Of a DNA stretch of 64,000 nucleotides, positions 11,376 to 22,332 are shown in pieces. The notes below the pieces were generated by a model. It was given only the letters and a program-made list of their open reading frames with translations. It was not told where the DNA came from and did no database searches. This stretch comes from Ilex aquifolium (taxonomy: Eukaryota; Streptophyta; Magnoliopsida; Aquifoliales; Aquifoliaceae): assembly GCA_951799425.1 (NCBI GenBank), contig OX637399.1, positions 20,186,001 to 20,250,000 of the forward strand, written 5' to 3'. Every line of letters begins with the position of its first letter. Position 1 is the first letter of the stretch. Position numbers and translations under genes: made by a program.

Positions 11376-12923
11376 TGATTAACCCTAAATAGTGTGGTAA
11401 TGAATTAGGTTTTAGGGTTAATAGTGTTCGTTAATTGAATTAAAATGATTAATGTGAATAGTATTATTACTAATGTTGTTTAATTTATATATTTTTTAAA
11501 GTTTCATACATAATTATCAAAATTTGGAAGGACGGAAGTGCGAAAGAAGAAAAAAGAAGGGAGGAAAGCGTAAATCAGCCAGAACTCTCACCATTCGGAT
11601 GGTGGGCCACCATCCCAATGCCAAAGTCCACGAGTTCAGCAAGGAGGATCCACCATAAAAACAAGAGGCTTAGCACCGTCCGGACGATGGTGGTGTCATC
11701 CGGACGGTGGCTAAATCTCATTTTCCCTCCTCTTCTGCCATTGATCTAAAAAGGCAACGGAAGAACTCGATTGGTTTCCCTGGGTGTCTGCCGCCCCTGA
11801 CTTTATCCCTAGTGCCTATAAATAGCCGAGTTTAGTCATTTTTCAGGGAGACTTCGCCGGAGAAGAAGAAACCCTACCCTTAACACTTCCTAAGCTAGAA
11901 ACTCTCTTCTACATTTCTTTTACATCTTTTTTACTTGCAGGGTTGAATCTCTCCCACTTTTGTGCCCTAGCCGGTAATAAGAGTAAGGATGCTTCAACTA
12001 TTCCTCGGGAAAGGATCTCTTGTGTTCATTTTTTGTATTTGTGTTACGTTGTAATGAGATTATCTCACCCTTCTTACTCGTCTATAGCAATGAATTTTGA
12101 GTAGTCTATTTATACTCTTTAATGAACGGTGAAGACATGTATAATATTGCTTGTGTTATGGAAATGTCGTTGTTTTGCTTATGCATTAATGTTTATACCT
12201 GCCTTAGTTGATGGATGGTTATTACTATTTCTGTTGCGTGTCATATTACTCTATGCTCATGGTTATGAAGACCGAGCTAAACATATTGCTATATACCAGT
12301 TCATCTTTATGTTATTATGTACTTTATACATGATACAATGATGCACGTAGTTGGGCTTTGTGTAACATTCGAGAGATTGGTTATAGACGGGTTAAATCTC
12401 GCCATAGCTAATTCTTTTGATTCAATGCATAAATCGGAACTCCATCTTCATTAAATTATCGACCTGCTGATCAAATAGATAAAGTAAACCTTTTGAATGG
12501 TTCACTTTTGGGTTTACTAGGGTAATTTGGTTGTTGTATGGTGCATAGGCCTTCCGACTAACATAATCAGTTGTTGTGATATGGTTCAGTTTGTACATCA
12601 AACCTACTAGTTAATTTTCCTGTAGTATGGGTGTTAATTGTTGTAAGGTGGTATTTTCGTAATCAAGCAATAAAGTGCATGTTGAATCCCCTAAATAAAG
12701 AGTAGCTTTTTAGTTATTTTTATCAAGATTTTAATTTAAGTATTTATTTGATAATTCTAAGTTTACACCACAAGCTATTGTAAAACACAGTACGTGCACG
12801 ACAATCTTACATTTCCTATTTTGAATCCCAACAGATAGCTCTCTGTGGGTTCGACCTTGGACTTAACTGAGTAATACTACAATTTAACAATTTATACTTA
12901 GATGTATGATTTAAATCAAGTCA
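11376..12923 (+). repeat. 5' LTR of family B element
   Basis: A 1548-bp LTR starting TGATTAACCCTAAATAGTG and ending AAATCAAGTCA before the primer site. TATAAATAG lies at 11817-11825. CCGG-centred palindromes (ACCGTCCGGACGATGG, CATCCGGACGGTGG) lie at about 11590-11720, roughly 100 bp upstream. It serves here as the reference copy for the solo and partial B LTRs at 1455, 28792, 54639 and 57055. Confidence 0.85.
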
Positions 12924-12928
12924 AGCTT

Positions 12929-12947
12929 TTGACGCCGTTGCTAGAGA
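12929..12947 (+). other. Degenerate primer-binding site of family B element
   Basis: TTGACGCCGTTGCTAGAGA is a diverged form of TGGCGCCGTTGCCGGGGA, which is intact in element C at 15625-15642 and matches the 3' end of tRNA-Asp. It lies five bases after the LTR end. Confidence 0.7.
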
Positions 12948-13159
12948 GTTACGGTAATTTAAAAAGAACATAGAAGTTGTCTAGTTTGTATTATATGTGT
13001 GTATACTTTTTGTTTTATTTTTTTCATTTACGTCTATTAAGTCATCAGTAGGGTCTGTAAATCAATCTTGTCTTTCATCTTCATTATCACAAGCATCTTC
13101 AGACTCTTTTGAGTTAAGTATGTATAGCTAATAATAATCAAAGAGAACAAGTGGTAGTT

Positions 13160-13942
13160 TAGAGTGCTAGACCATTGAGAGAATATTTGCATCATACACG
13201 CATTAGTGTCTTCTCATGTTTTGCTTTCCCCAAAAATGCTCCGAATTTTAACATTAAAGCAGGGAAAATATAGCTTTTACCTCAATTTCATGCTCTTGAA
13301 TATGAAAAGACTTATTTGCATATGAAAGAAATTGACGAAGTATGTGGTGCATTACAAGATAATTCTGAAATGGCCCGGTTGAAATTTTTTCCTTTTTCTC
13401 TAAAGGATAAAGCTAAATAGTGGCTAAATTCTTTAAAAGATCAATCCATTCCAAGTTGGCAAGTTTTGCAAATTGAGTTTTTCAAGAAATTTTTCCTTGT
13501 TCATCGCATTAATGCATTTAGACATCAAATCATGAATTTTTGTGTGAAAGAGGGAATTTTTTTTTATCAATGATGGGAGAGATTTAAGGATCTTCTCCAA
13601 GTTTGCCCATATCATGCATTTGAGAGTTGGACCTTGGTTTTTTTATGATGCATTTCTTCCATAATGCTTCAGTTTCTTGAAATGATGTCCAAGGGAGAAT
13701 TCATGGGCAATAATCCAGATGAGGCATTTGAATTTTTTGAGACCATTTCGAAGAGTTCCCTAATGCGGGACTCGGCATCACCAGATATTGTTGAAACCAA
13801 GCCATCTTCATTACAGGAAGAAAAATACGCGTTAAAAGAGGATGATGACCTAAGAGTCAAAATGGCTACCTTGTTTCGAAAGCTGGATACTCTAGAGATG
13901 AAAAAATTCAAGGAAGTTTCTGTTGTGTCACCCACTGATTAG
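13160..13942 (+). pseudogene. Family B gag, N-terminal part (multiple stops)
   Basis: Frame reading gives RPLREYLHHTRIS, then LLPQFHALEYEKTYLHMKE, then ARLKFFPFSLKDKAK followed by a stop in place of a residue before WLNSLK. Further stops follow near 13575 and 13650. The last open piece, 13664-13942, continues the gag C-terminal helix region (LRVKMATLFRKLDTLEM). Element C interrupts at 13943 and gag-like sequence resumes at 20490 with a damaged zinc knuckle. Gag would package the element RNA; this copy cannot. Confidence 0.75.
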
Positions 13943-15621
13943 TGATTAGCACAAAACTTTGTATATTTTAAGGTGCTAATCAACTCAGTTCACTTGTTTT
14001 TGAAGATTAAATGATATGAGTAATGATTATTGAAGTCTTAACGTCAATATTTCTTGGTTGCAGTTGAAAGGAGCTAAATATGGGTTGTTAAGGCCTTCCC
14101 ATACCACTTGGGATGAAAGGAGATGAAAAGAGGACTTGGGGACAGCTCAGGAGCAAAGGAATCAGAAGATTCAGACAAGGAGGCAGAACAGTACCGGTAC
14201 TCAATACCGGTACGCCAAACCTTTTGGAGTCGAAGTACCGGTACTCAGTACCGGTACTGTATGGTACCGGTACTCAGTACCGGTACGATTTGCCTGACAA
14301 GCCCAGAATCTGCAGTTCTGCTCAGCTACTTCGAGGGTCCCACCATAGATGCTCCCACACTCCTCTGACACGCCCACAACACTGTTCATCAGGCCCACAC
14401 CTTCCTCTGCACTCTAGAGCTACAACTTTAAATGAGAGGAGAAAGAAGGGGTGAAGCCTGGGGAGTGCAGGCTAAGCCTGTGCTAGCCTGCCATACCCAT
14501 CCATTCAGCCCCTATTGATGGGAGGCTTGCTCACTCATGCTAGAGGACCCTATGGACGAAAATGCAGAGGCTACACTCCATATACTCATCATTATTCAGC
14601 ATTGCAAAGGGGGTGGCTACCTAAGCTTAGAAAATCCCATGAAGAAGACAATGAATAGTGCCATAGTGTAAGAAATTTATGTTTTTGCATTTTCTTCCAT
14701 CTTTTCACTGGTAATCTTCTTGAATACTCTTGTAAGTTTCATTAATTACTTTTAATGTCATTTACTTCAAGTGCTTTGCAAGTTTAGTTGAATATTCTAG
14801 ATTTCACCATTGTTATTTAAGTTCTCTTCATTTCAAGCTTTTAAATTGGGTTTTTCATATTTGTCTTCTTAGTTTAAGTTTTCTTGTATTAGTTCAAGTT
14901 TCATGCTCCATTTCATTATGTCCATTTACATTATGCTTGTCTTTCCTTTATGCATGACTAGCTAGATTTTAAGTTGGTTAATCCAAGGGAGAACTCCACT
15001 TGGGTATGCCATTCCAACTCTCTTTCATTCCTTCTCTCGGTGTATGATGGCTCGGTTTGACTGGGTTGGGGTGAGGACATGGTTGTAAGTTCTTGATACA
15101 CCGTAGGCATTGTCACGGGGTATGCTTGAATCCTCACCTCCATTTTAGTCCCGAGCTTCCCACGAATCAATCGTACTTCTAAGCACCATTGGAGGAAGGC
15201 TTTGAGTTGGCTTGGCATTCCCATTGGAGTGAACCTTTGTGATTAGCCAATAGTTATTTTCTTGCATTTCCATTCACAAACACAACCACAAAACTCAAAC
15301 AAAAGATTTTTCACTATTTTTACCTTTTGCAAAATCACCTTCACACACTCGAACTTTCCTTCCCTGAGGAGACGACATTGGAATACTTTTCCAAGTAAAA
15401 CACTGACACACAAAAGACTCTTTGCGATTGGGGAGCACTTTTGTTCACACACCCGCATTTCATTTACATTTTCATTCATTCCATTTTCCACCAACCCGTT
15501 GTTGCCTAATCTCTTGCATCACCCCGAGGGAGAGTGACACTCCCTTTCACACATAAGCCATATACACATGTCAAATGGTGATGTTTAGGGGTTAGGAAAC
15601 AACAACGGTTTTCATCAATCA
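13943..15621 (+). repeat. 5' LTR of element C
   Basis: 1679 bp, TGATTAGCACAAAA...CATCAATCA. It holds six GTACCGGTAC-type palindromes at 14191-14286 and a conserved block near 15357-15395 (TTCCCTGAGGAGACGAC) that is also found in the C', D and 61618 LTRs. The open readings inside it (113 and 81 codons near 14113) recur in the partner LTR and are not genes. Confidence 0.92.
14191..14286. repeat. GTACCGGTAC palindrome array in element C LTR
   Basis: Copies at 14191-14200, 14205-14213 (first base lost), 14235-14244, 14248-14257, 14264-14273 and 14277-14286. They are arranged in pairs separated by three to four bases (TCA or TCAA). The partner LTR has the same array at 19080-19175. Confidence 0.85.
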
Positions 15622-15624
15622 TTT

Positions 15625-15642
15625 TGGCGCCGTTGCCGGGGA
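15625..15642 (+). other. Primer-binding site of element C (tRNA-Asp)
   Basis: TGGCGCCGTTGCCGGGGA follows the LTR end after three T residues. It matches the complement of plant tRNA-Asp, the usual primer of Athila/Tat-type elements. Confidence 0.85.
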
Positions 15643-15763
15643 AGGTAAAGCGTTGAGTTCAAAGGGTGATTTTGGGCGGCATGGTAAGTCTCGTGATTTT
15701 CATCACGGGCCGAGGTATGACGTCTAACTTGTAAATATTTTGTTTTAGTTTGTGTTTTGTATT

Positions 15764-16729
15764 ATGTCTTATAATTTATATGAAAATGTATCAAATGCCC
15801 CATATTATGAAAATGTGTGTGAGATTTGTGATGACTATGGGCACATCACTAGTGAGTGCCCAAGAATGGCCTCTTATTTTGAAAACGTTTGCGAGATTTG
15901 TGGTAAGTATGGACACATCACTAACAAGTGCCCAATAAATGCCCCTTATTTTGAAAACATTTGCGAAATTTGTGGCGAGTATGGACACCTCACTAATGAA
16001 TGCCCAAGAAATTATTTGGTTCAAGACTTTGCATGCGAAGGTTCAAATTCATTTTTGGCCTCCGAAATTTTTTACCCCAATCATTATGTTACACCGAGTT
16101 ATCCGAGTTATGGTTGGGAGAATGAACCTCATGATTTTTCATCCAATCTCACACCACCAAATGAATTTTGCCATTATCCAACGTATGAGGACTCAACTGA
16201 ACAAGAATTGGAAAATACGTTTTACGAGTTTATGCAAAGCCAAATGGAATGGAATGCCCAAATAAACCAACAACTTGATACATTGACTAATGCTATTATT
16301 GCTATGGATGAAGAACAACATTTGGAGCATAGTCAATGTATTGAGGATGATCATACCAATGAAATGCATAGTGATGTTGAATCTCCCACCACTCTATATT
16401 GTGAAACATTTAATGAGGATATCATCTCACATGAGGCTAATGAGCCCAAGATCATTTTTCCATCTTTGAGTGGTGTTGAGATTCACATTTCTCAACTTGG
16501 GGAGGGCATTGCAATGGAGTTAAGTGTAGAAACTTATAAAGAGAAATTGTACACTCCATTGTTGGGATTGCATAAACTTGCCTACACTTCTATTTGGTTG
16601 AGATTTTTGATTTCTTGTCCTTTGTATTGTTGGATAGATTGGAGTGAAAGGGCATTTATACAACAAAAAAATTTTAAAATCAAAAAAATCAATGGGCGCA
16701 AGCTCATATCCGAATTGAAGCCGGATTGA
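15764..16729 (+). CDS. Triple zinc-knuckle Gag-like protein of element C
   Basis: The protein has 321 residues from the ATG at 15764; an upstream GTG at 15752 is less likely. Three perfect CX2CX4HX4C zinc knuckles lie near the N-terminus at residues 19-32, 43-56 and 67-80, exactly 24 residues apart, with the shared phrase CEICG-YGH-TNECP. The middle is acidic and rich in Q, N and E (about 130-230), and the C-terminus is basic. Unlike ordinary Gag, the knuckles are at the front and no capsid-type core is recognisable. In Gag such knuckles bind the element RNA, so the likely role is packaging element C RNA into particles made by a relative; that is inference. The frame is fully open, as expected of a young copy. 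Confidence 0.75.
   Translation: MSYNLYENVSNAPYYENVCEICDDYGHITSECPRMASYFENVCEICGKYGHITNKCPINAPYFENICEICGEYGHLTNECPRNYLVQDFACEGSNSFLASEIFYPNHYVTPSYPSYGWENEPHDFSSNLTPPNEFCHYPTYEDSTEQELENTFYEFMQSQMEWNAQINQQLDTLTNAIIAMDEEQHLEHSQCIEDDHTNEMHSDVESPTTLYCETFNEDIISHEANEPKIIFPSLSGVEIHISQLGEGIAMELSVETYKEKLYTPLLGLHKLAYTSIWLRFLISCPLYCWIDWSERAFIQQKNFKIKKINGRKLISELKPD
15818..16003 (+). repeat. Three tandem 72-bp units coding zinc knuckles
   Basis: Knuckle codons begin at 15818, 15890 and 15962, a period of exactly 72 bp. Units share the phrase TATTNTGAAAANGTNTGNGA, so they arose by in-frame tandem duplication. Confidence 0.85.
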
Positions 16730-16945
16730 CATGAGCCATTTCTATTTTGTTTCCATGTACATAGTAGTTAGATTTCTTTTAATTATCATATTTTCCTTTT
16801 CTTAATGTTGTAGTATAGTGGTGAGTATTGTTATATTTTTATTTTCTTAATGTTGTAGTGTAGAAGTTGTTTACCTCTCCGTAATTTGGACTCATTTCAT
16901 TTTGAGCATCATAGTAGAAAATCTCATTCCATATCATGTGCGAGT

Positions 16946-18831
16946 TTAAGTTGGGGGGTGTAAATAAACTTGTTTTTTTTTTCCTTTAATGTTTATATCA
17001 AAAAGAAAAAAAAAAAAGAAGAAAAAAAAAAAAGAGGGGGTATTTCATTTCCCAAGTTACTTTCATTTTTCTTATTGCATGATTCCTTGTGCATTAAGGA
17101 CAATGCATGGTTTAAGTTGGGGGGTGAGGTGCACCATTTACATTTTCCACCACTTTTTGTATAGAATAATGGAAAATGTGAAAATTTTGAAAAATTTTGG
17201 TTCCAATATTGAACTATATTCCCCTATCCTAATGGTTATGGGATTTGTGATTACTTGATCTTCATTTTGAACTTTGAATACGTGAGCACATTATAGAACT
17301 TTATCCTATTGCTAAGAGTATCACATACTTGTTTGCTTTTAAACTCAACCATAAGTGCACCATGAACTTGTAATTTTTGCAATTTACGGATTGAGTTCAC
17401 ATTTAGTGCTTGACATGAATAGTGGAGATGAGTAAGAACCCATGTGAGCTTTAATGCCAATCCTTGTTTGGAGGGAACTTACATTTACTCAAGGAACAAT
17501 TTTTCAAATTCCAAATTTGTTCAATAATCTCATTATGCTTGTTTTGGTTAGGTGTTTTTGGGTAGTTGATTGACTTTGTCTTGAAACGCAAAATGCTCCT
17601 CCTATGCCTATCTAGAAATGATCTTAGACCATCTTTGAAATGCTTTGAGCCTTTGCCTTTTTCTTGTGAAAAATTTATCCCTAGTGCCATGATTGAGCCT
17701 TAATTGAATTCATTTCTATGCCACACATGTAACCAAGCCATTGAAAATGATAAATATCTACCTTACCTTGGTTGTTCCTAGTGCTAAGTATGAGTGATGA
17801 TAAAAGAGAAGGAAGTATGGTGTGGAAACTCAAACAAAAGGGATGAATGAAGTTGAAACTCAAAGAGTTGAACGAAAAAGAATGAAAATCCAAGAAAAGG
17901 AGAAAAAAGGCTGAGAAGAAGAAAAGAAAAAGAAAAAGAAAAAGAAAAAGAAAAATGTTAAGGAAAAGAAGCAAGAAAATAAACAAAGAGTGAAGTGATG
18001 GTGTTAGCCTAGAAATCCCACAAAAGGGAGATCTTTTTGAAATAAAGGTCATTCACTCGGAACAACCCTCTTTGTTATCCTATATCCTTCGTTTCCCTTA
18101 CCTCAATATCACCCCAAGGCCTAGTTATAACCCGTGAAAGTCCTAAATGATCTAGAGAAACATGGGGGATGCATACTTTTAAAAGAACAAGAGAAGTTGA
18201 TTTTGCTATCTAATGCCCTAGCATTCCTTTCATGAGATTATGCCAAGGTTGTTTCATTTTTATGCATGAACTTCATTTTTGAATTATATGTGAGCTTATT
18301 TCGTTTTGAGCACAAGATTCCATCTCACATATACACATGGAGAGCATGCCAAGATAACTAAAGTGTGATTCATTGTGAGAGACACCCTTGGTGAGTTTGC
18401 ATCGAAGCTTAATTTGCATAGCTATGTGAATGTGAATTCCGTCGTGTAAATGCTTAAATTACATGTTCATTGCACTCACACATGAGTTTGAAAATGAATG
18501 TGTATGTGAATACTCTAGAATAGCATTTAAGGCTATGATGTGTTTCATGTGTTTTTAGTTCGGGTGTTTCGGAGCAAGTTGTTTTTGACATCCCATTGCT
18601 AGTTAAGATAAGGGAATATATTTTAAATATTGGATATTAGGAAAAGAATTTTGTAGGTACCTTCACTGGAAACCTTCACGAGACAAAACTCGTCCACTAG
18701 GGATCACCTAAGGGTTCAAAAGCTTGTTGCATGTGCTAAATGCAATTGCGAAATTAGTATATGTTTTATTTTGTTTGCATGCTTTTTACATTTTGTTTGC
18801 TAGGGACTAGCAAAACTTAAGTTGGGGGGTG
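16946..18831 (+). repeat. Three polypurine-tract-like motifs in the 3' interior of element C
   Basis: TTTAAGTTGGGGGGTG occurs at about 16946-16961 and again at about 17111-17126. CTTAAGTTGGGGGGTG occurs at 18817-18831 directly before the 3' LTR, where it is the functional tract. The 1.7 kb after the second copy has no coding capacity; it contains an (AAAAAG)n run near 17925-17955 and matches parts of C' (32640-33828 and 51990-52640, inverted). Confidence 0.75.
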
Positions 18832-20484
18832 TGATTAGCACAAAACTTTGTATATTTTAAGGTGCTAATCAGCTCAGTTCACTTGTTTTTGAAGATTAAA
18901 TGATATGAGTTATGATTATTGAAGTCTTAACGTCAATATTTCTTGGTTGCAGTTGAAAGGAGCTAAATATGGGTTGTTAAGGCCTTCCCATACCACTTGG
19001 GATGAAAGGAGATGAAAAGAGGACTTGGGGACAGCTCAGGAGCAAAGGAATCAGAAGATTCAGACAAGGAGGCAGAACAGTACCGGTACTCAGTACCGGT
19101 ACGCCAAACCTTTTGGAGTCGAAGTACCGGTACTCAGTACCGGTACTGTATGGTACCGGTACTCAGTACCGGTACGATTTGCCTGACAAGCCCAGAATCT
19201 GCAGTTCTGCTCAGCTACTTCGAGGGTCCCACCATAGATGCTCCCACACTCCTCTGACACGCCCACAACACTGTTCATCAGGCCCACACCTTCCTCTGCA
19301 CTCTAGAGCTACAACTTTAAATGAGAGGAGAAAGAAGGGGTGAAGCCTGGGGAGTGCAGGCTAAGCCTGTGCTAGCCTGCCATACCCATCCATTCAGCCC
19401 CTATTGATGGGAGGCTTGCTCACTCATGCTAGAGGACCCTATGGACGAAAATGTAGAGGCTACACTCCATATACTCAGCATTATTCAGCATTGCAAAGGG
19501 GGTGGCTACCTAAGCTTAGAAAATCCCATGAATAAGACAATGAATAGTGTCATAGTGTAAGAAATTTATGTTTTTGCATTTTCTTCCATCTTTTCACTGG
19601 TAATCTTCTTGAATACTCTTGTAAGCTTCATTAATTACTTTTAATGTCATTTACTTCAAGTGCTTTGCAAGTTTAGTTGAATATTCTAGATTTCACCATT
19701 GTTATTTAAGTTCTCTTCATTTCAAGCTTTTAAATTGGGTTTTTCATATTTGTCTTCTTAGTTTAAGTTTTCTTGTATTAGTTCAAGTTTCATGCTCCAT
19801 TTCATTATGTCCATTTACATTATGCTTGTCTTTCCTTTATGCATGACTAGCTAGATTTTAAGTTGGTTAATCCAAGGGAGAACTCCACTTGGGTATGTCA
19901 TTCCAACTCTCTTTCATTCCTTACTGGGTTGGGGTGAGGACATGGTTGTGAGTTCTTGATACACCGTAGGCATTGTCACGGGGTATGCTTGAATCCTCAC
20001 CTCCATTTTAGTCCCGAGCTTCCCACAAATCAATCGTACTTCTAAGCACCATTGGAGGAAGGCTTTGAGTTGGCTTGGCATTCCCATTGGAGTAAACCTT
20101 TGTGATTAGCCAACAGTTATTTTCTTGCATTTCCATTCACAAACACAACCACAAAACTCAAACAAAAGATTTTTCACTTTTTTTACCTTTTGCAAAATCA
20201 CCTTCACACACTCGAACTTTCCTTCCCTAAGGAGACGACCTTGGAATACTTTTCCAAGTAAAACACTGACACACAAAAGACTCTTTGCGATTGGGGAGCA
20301 CTTTTGTTCACACACCCGCATTTCATTTACATTTTCATTCATTCCATTTTCCACCAACCCGTTGTTGCCTAATCTCTTGCATCACCCCGAGGGAGAGTGA
20401 CACTCCCTTTCACACATAAGCCATATACACATGTCAAATGGTGATGTTTAGGGGTTAGGAAACAACAACGGTTTTCATCAATCA
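18832..20484 (+). repeat. 3' LTR of element C
   Basis: 1653 bp, nearly identical to 13943-15621. The main differences are a roughly 26-bp deletion near 19923 and scattered, mostly transition, substitutions. Followed by the target duplication ATTAG at 20485-20489. Confidence 0.92.
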
Positions 20485-20489
20485 ATTAG

Positions 20490-22332
20490 TTGTGTGGAAT
20501 CTGTGCTTTGGCAGGACATTCCACTGGGGAGTATCCCACCATTCCAGCCTTCAAGAAGGTTTTGATGGAACAAACCAATGCCATTTCAAACTTTAATAAG
20601 TCTTATTCACACCTATACTCTGAAACCAACAATCCAGGGTGATAAAATCACCTGAATTTCAGTTGGAAAAATACACAACTTGTGAGTCAGCAACCAAATC
20701 CACCTCCACCACAACCTTAGACTTAGCATCCATATCTGCCTTATCAGCCCCTACATAAGAGAAGTTTAGAAGATACTGTGAATCAGTTTATTCAAAGTCA
20801 AATGAGTTTTAATACTTAGTTTACCAATGCATTCAATGTTTTTAAAGCTCAAACTTCACAAAATATTCAGGATATCATGACTTATCTAGCCAAGTTGACC
20901 CAGTCCTTGAGCACAACGGAGAAGGGAAAATTCCCACCTCAACCTAAATCTCCACAAGGTCAAACTCAAGTCAATGTCGTGTCTTCTGAACCTTCTCTGA
21001 GTCAAGTTCAAGCAATTAACACATTGAGAAGTGGTAGAGTGATTGACAAGAACATCAAAGTCAAAAATCTCGAGCCAGTAGCTGATTCAATCCATGTGAA
21101 TGAACCAGTTGAATCTGAATCAACCAATGAAAAGGAAACAAGGTTACTTGATAAAAAATCAAATCAAATCTTGTTCCTTTACCTTTTCCTCAAAGAGTCA
21201 AGAAACCTCAACCATTGAACAATTATGTTGAAATCTTTGAGTTGTTAAAGCAAATGAAGATTAAAATTCCCCTGTTGGATGAAATCAAGTAAGTTCCATC
21301 TCATGCCAAATTTTTTAAAGACCTTTGCACAGTAAAGAGAAGGATCAATAAACAAAAAAGGGCATTTTTAACTGAACAGGCTAGTGCTATCATTCAGCAC
21401 AAGGCCCTTATAAAGTACAAAGATCCTAGGAGTCCTAAAGTTTCATGTATAATCAGGAACTTTAGAATTGAGCAAGCTTTGCTTGGTCTTGGAGCTAGTG
21501 TCAATTTACTCCCATATTCAGTCTGTGAATAGTTAGGGTTGGGTGAGTTAAAAGCCACAAATGTCACATTATAGTTGGCAGATCGTTCTGTGAAAATTCC
21601 ACAAGCAGTTGCTGAAGATGTACTTGTTCAAGTTGATAAGTTTTATTTTCCAGTGGATTTTATTGTTTTGGATACACATCCAATCTTGCATGTCTCTACA
21701 CAAATTCCTATAATTCTAGGTCGACCATTCCTAACTACATCAAATGAATTAATTAATTGTAGGAATAAAATCATGAAACTATCATTTGAAAATATAACTT
21801 TGGAATTGAATGTATTTGATATTGCTAAGCAACCCAGAGAGGAAGAAGAATTGCATGAAGTAAATTGCATTGAGTCATTAACCCAAAATTTGTTCGAAAA
21901 TGCCTATATAAAGAAAGTCACATGCATTGTTGGAGTCTGTAACTAATGATGAGTCCATTGTAGATATGTTCACTATTGGAACATGGGTTCCAAAATTGAA
22001 GATTTATTGCCCACGGGAATAAAGTCTGTTGAGTCTAGTATTGTCGCTCCTAAACTAGAGTTGAAACATCTTCCGACTAACTTAAAATATGTCTTCTTGG
22101 GAGAGGATGAAACTTATCCTGTAGTAATATCTTCAAATTTTTCAGAATTTCAGGAAAAGTAGTTTATAAGAGTCATAAAAAATCATTAAAGTGCAATTGA
22201 TTGGACAGTGGTCGACATTAAAGGAATAAGTCTTCTTCTCTGTACTCATTGCATATACTTGGAAGAAGACACTAAACCATCCTGACAGCCTGAAGTGCTT
22301 AAACTGTTAAATTATGATATTATATATCCTAT
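20490..22332 (+). pseudogene. Family B gag end, protease and start of RT (multiple stops)
   Basis: The gag zinc knuckle resumes right after element C (CGICALAGHSTGEYPTIP, with the last Cys changed to Tyr). A 113-codon piece at 20877-21218 includes LRSGRVIDK, a typical linker. The protease site reads LGLGASVNLLPYSV with the catalytic Asp replaced by Gly. 21575-21946 codes the downstream part with PIILGRPFL. The final stretch reaches the beginning of RT (about DIKGIS at 22215 and EVLKLL at 22292) before the D LTR cuts in. Several nonsense codons show a long-dead copy. Confidence 0.78.

Larger units (their letters stand above)
13943..20484 (+). mobile_element. Element C: young non-autonomous gag-only LTR retrotransposon
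   Basis: LTRs at 13943-15621 and 18832-20484, target duplication ATTAG at 13938-13942 and 20485-20489, tRNA-Asp primer site at 15625-15642, polypurine tract at 18819-18831. The only ORF in the 3.2-kb interior encodes a zinc-knuckle protein; no protease, RT or integrase is present. By eye the LTRs differ at roughly 17 positions plus one 26-bp deletion, about 1 percent, so the insertion is recent. This is the design of terminal-repeat elements with only a GAG domain, which borrow enzymes from relatives. It sits in the gag of the family B element. Confidence 0.92.
11376..22332 (+). mobile_element. Athila-type Ty3/gypsy element, family B, truncated and interrupted
   Basis: Plus-strand element with 5' LTR 11376-12923, a degenerate primer site at 12929-12947, broken gag 13160-13942, insertion of element C at 13943-20484, then the rest of gag, protease and the start of RT at 20490-22332. 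At 22332 the reading stops at the LTR of element D within the early RT region, so the catalytic core of RT, RNase H, integrase and the 3' LTR are missing. FFPFSLKDKAK in gag and the NLLPYSV protease context are typical of Athila/Tat-type plant elements. Confidence 0.8.

Noticed and set aside
14191..14286. Repeat-spacer pattern resembling a miniature CRISPR array.
   Set aside because: The units are 10-bp palindromes with 3-20 bp spacers in a plant LTR, repeated in every copy.
17681..18052. Minus-strand reading with a Phe/Leu-rich run resembling a membrane protein.
   Set aside because: It is the reverse of an (AAAAAG)n microsatellite in the non-coding interior of element C.
14113..19343. Identical 113-codon readings at 14113-14454 and 19002-19343.
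   Set aside because: They lie in the two LTRs of element C over the palindrome array and have no protein-like features; they are identical because the LTRs are.
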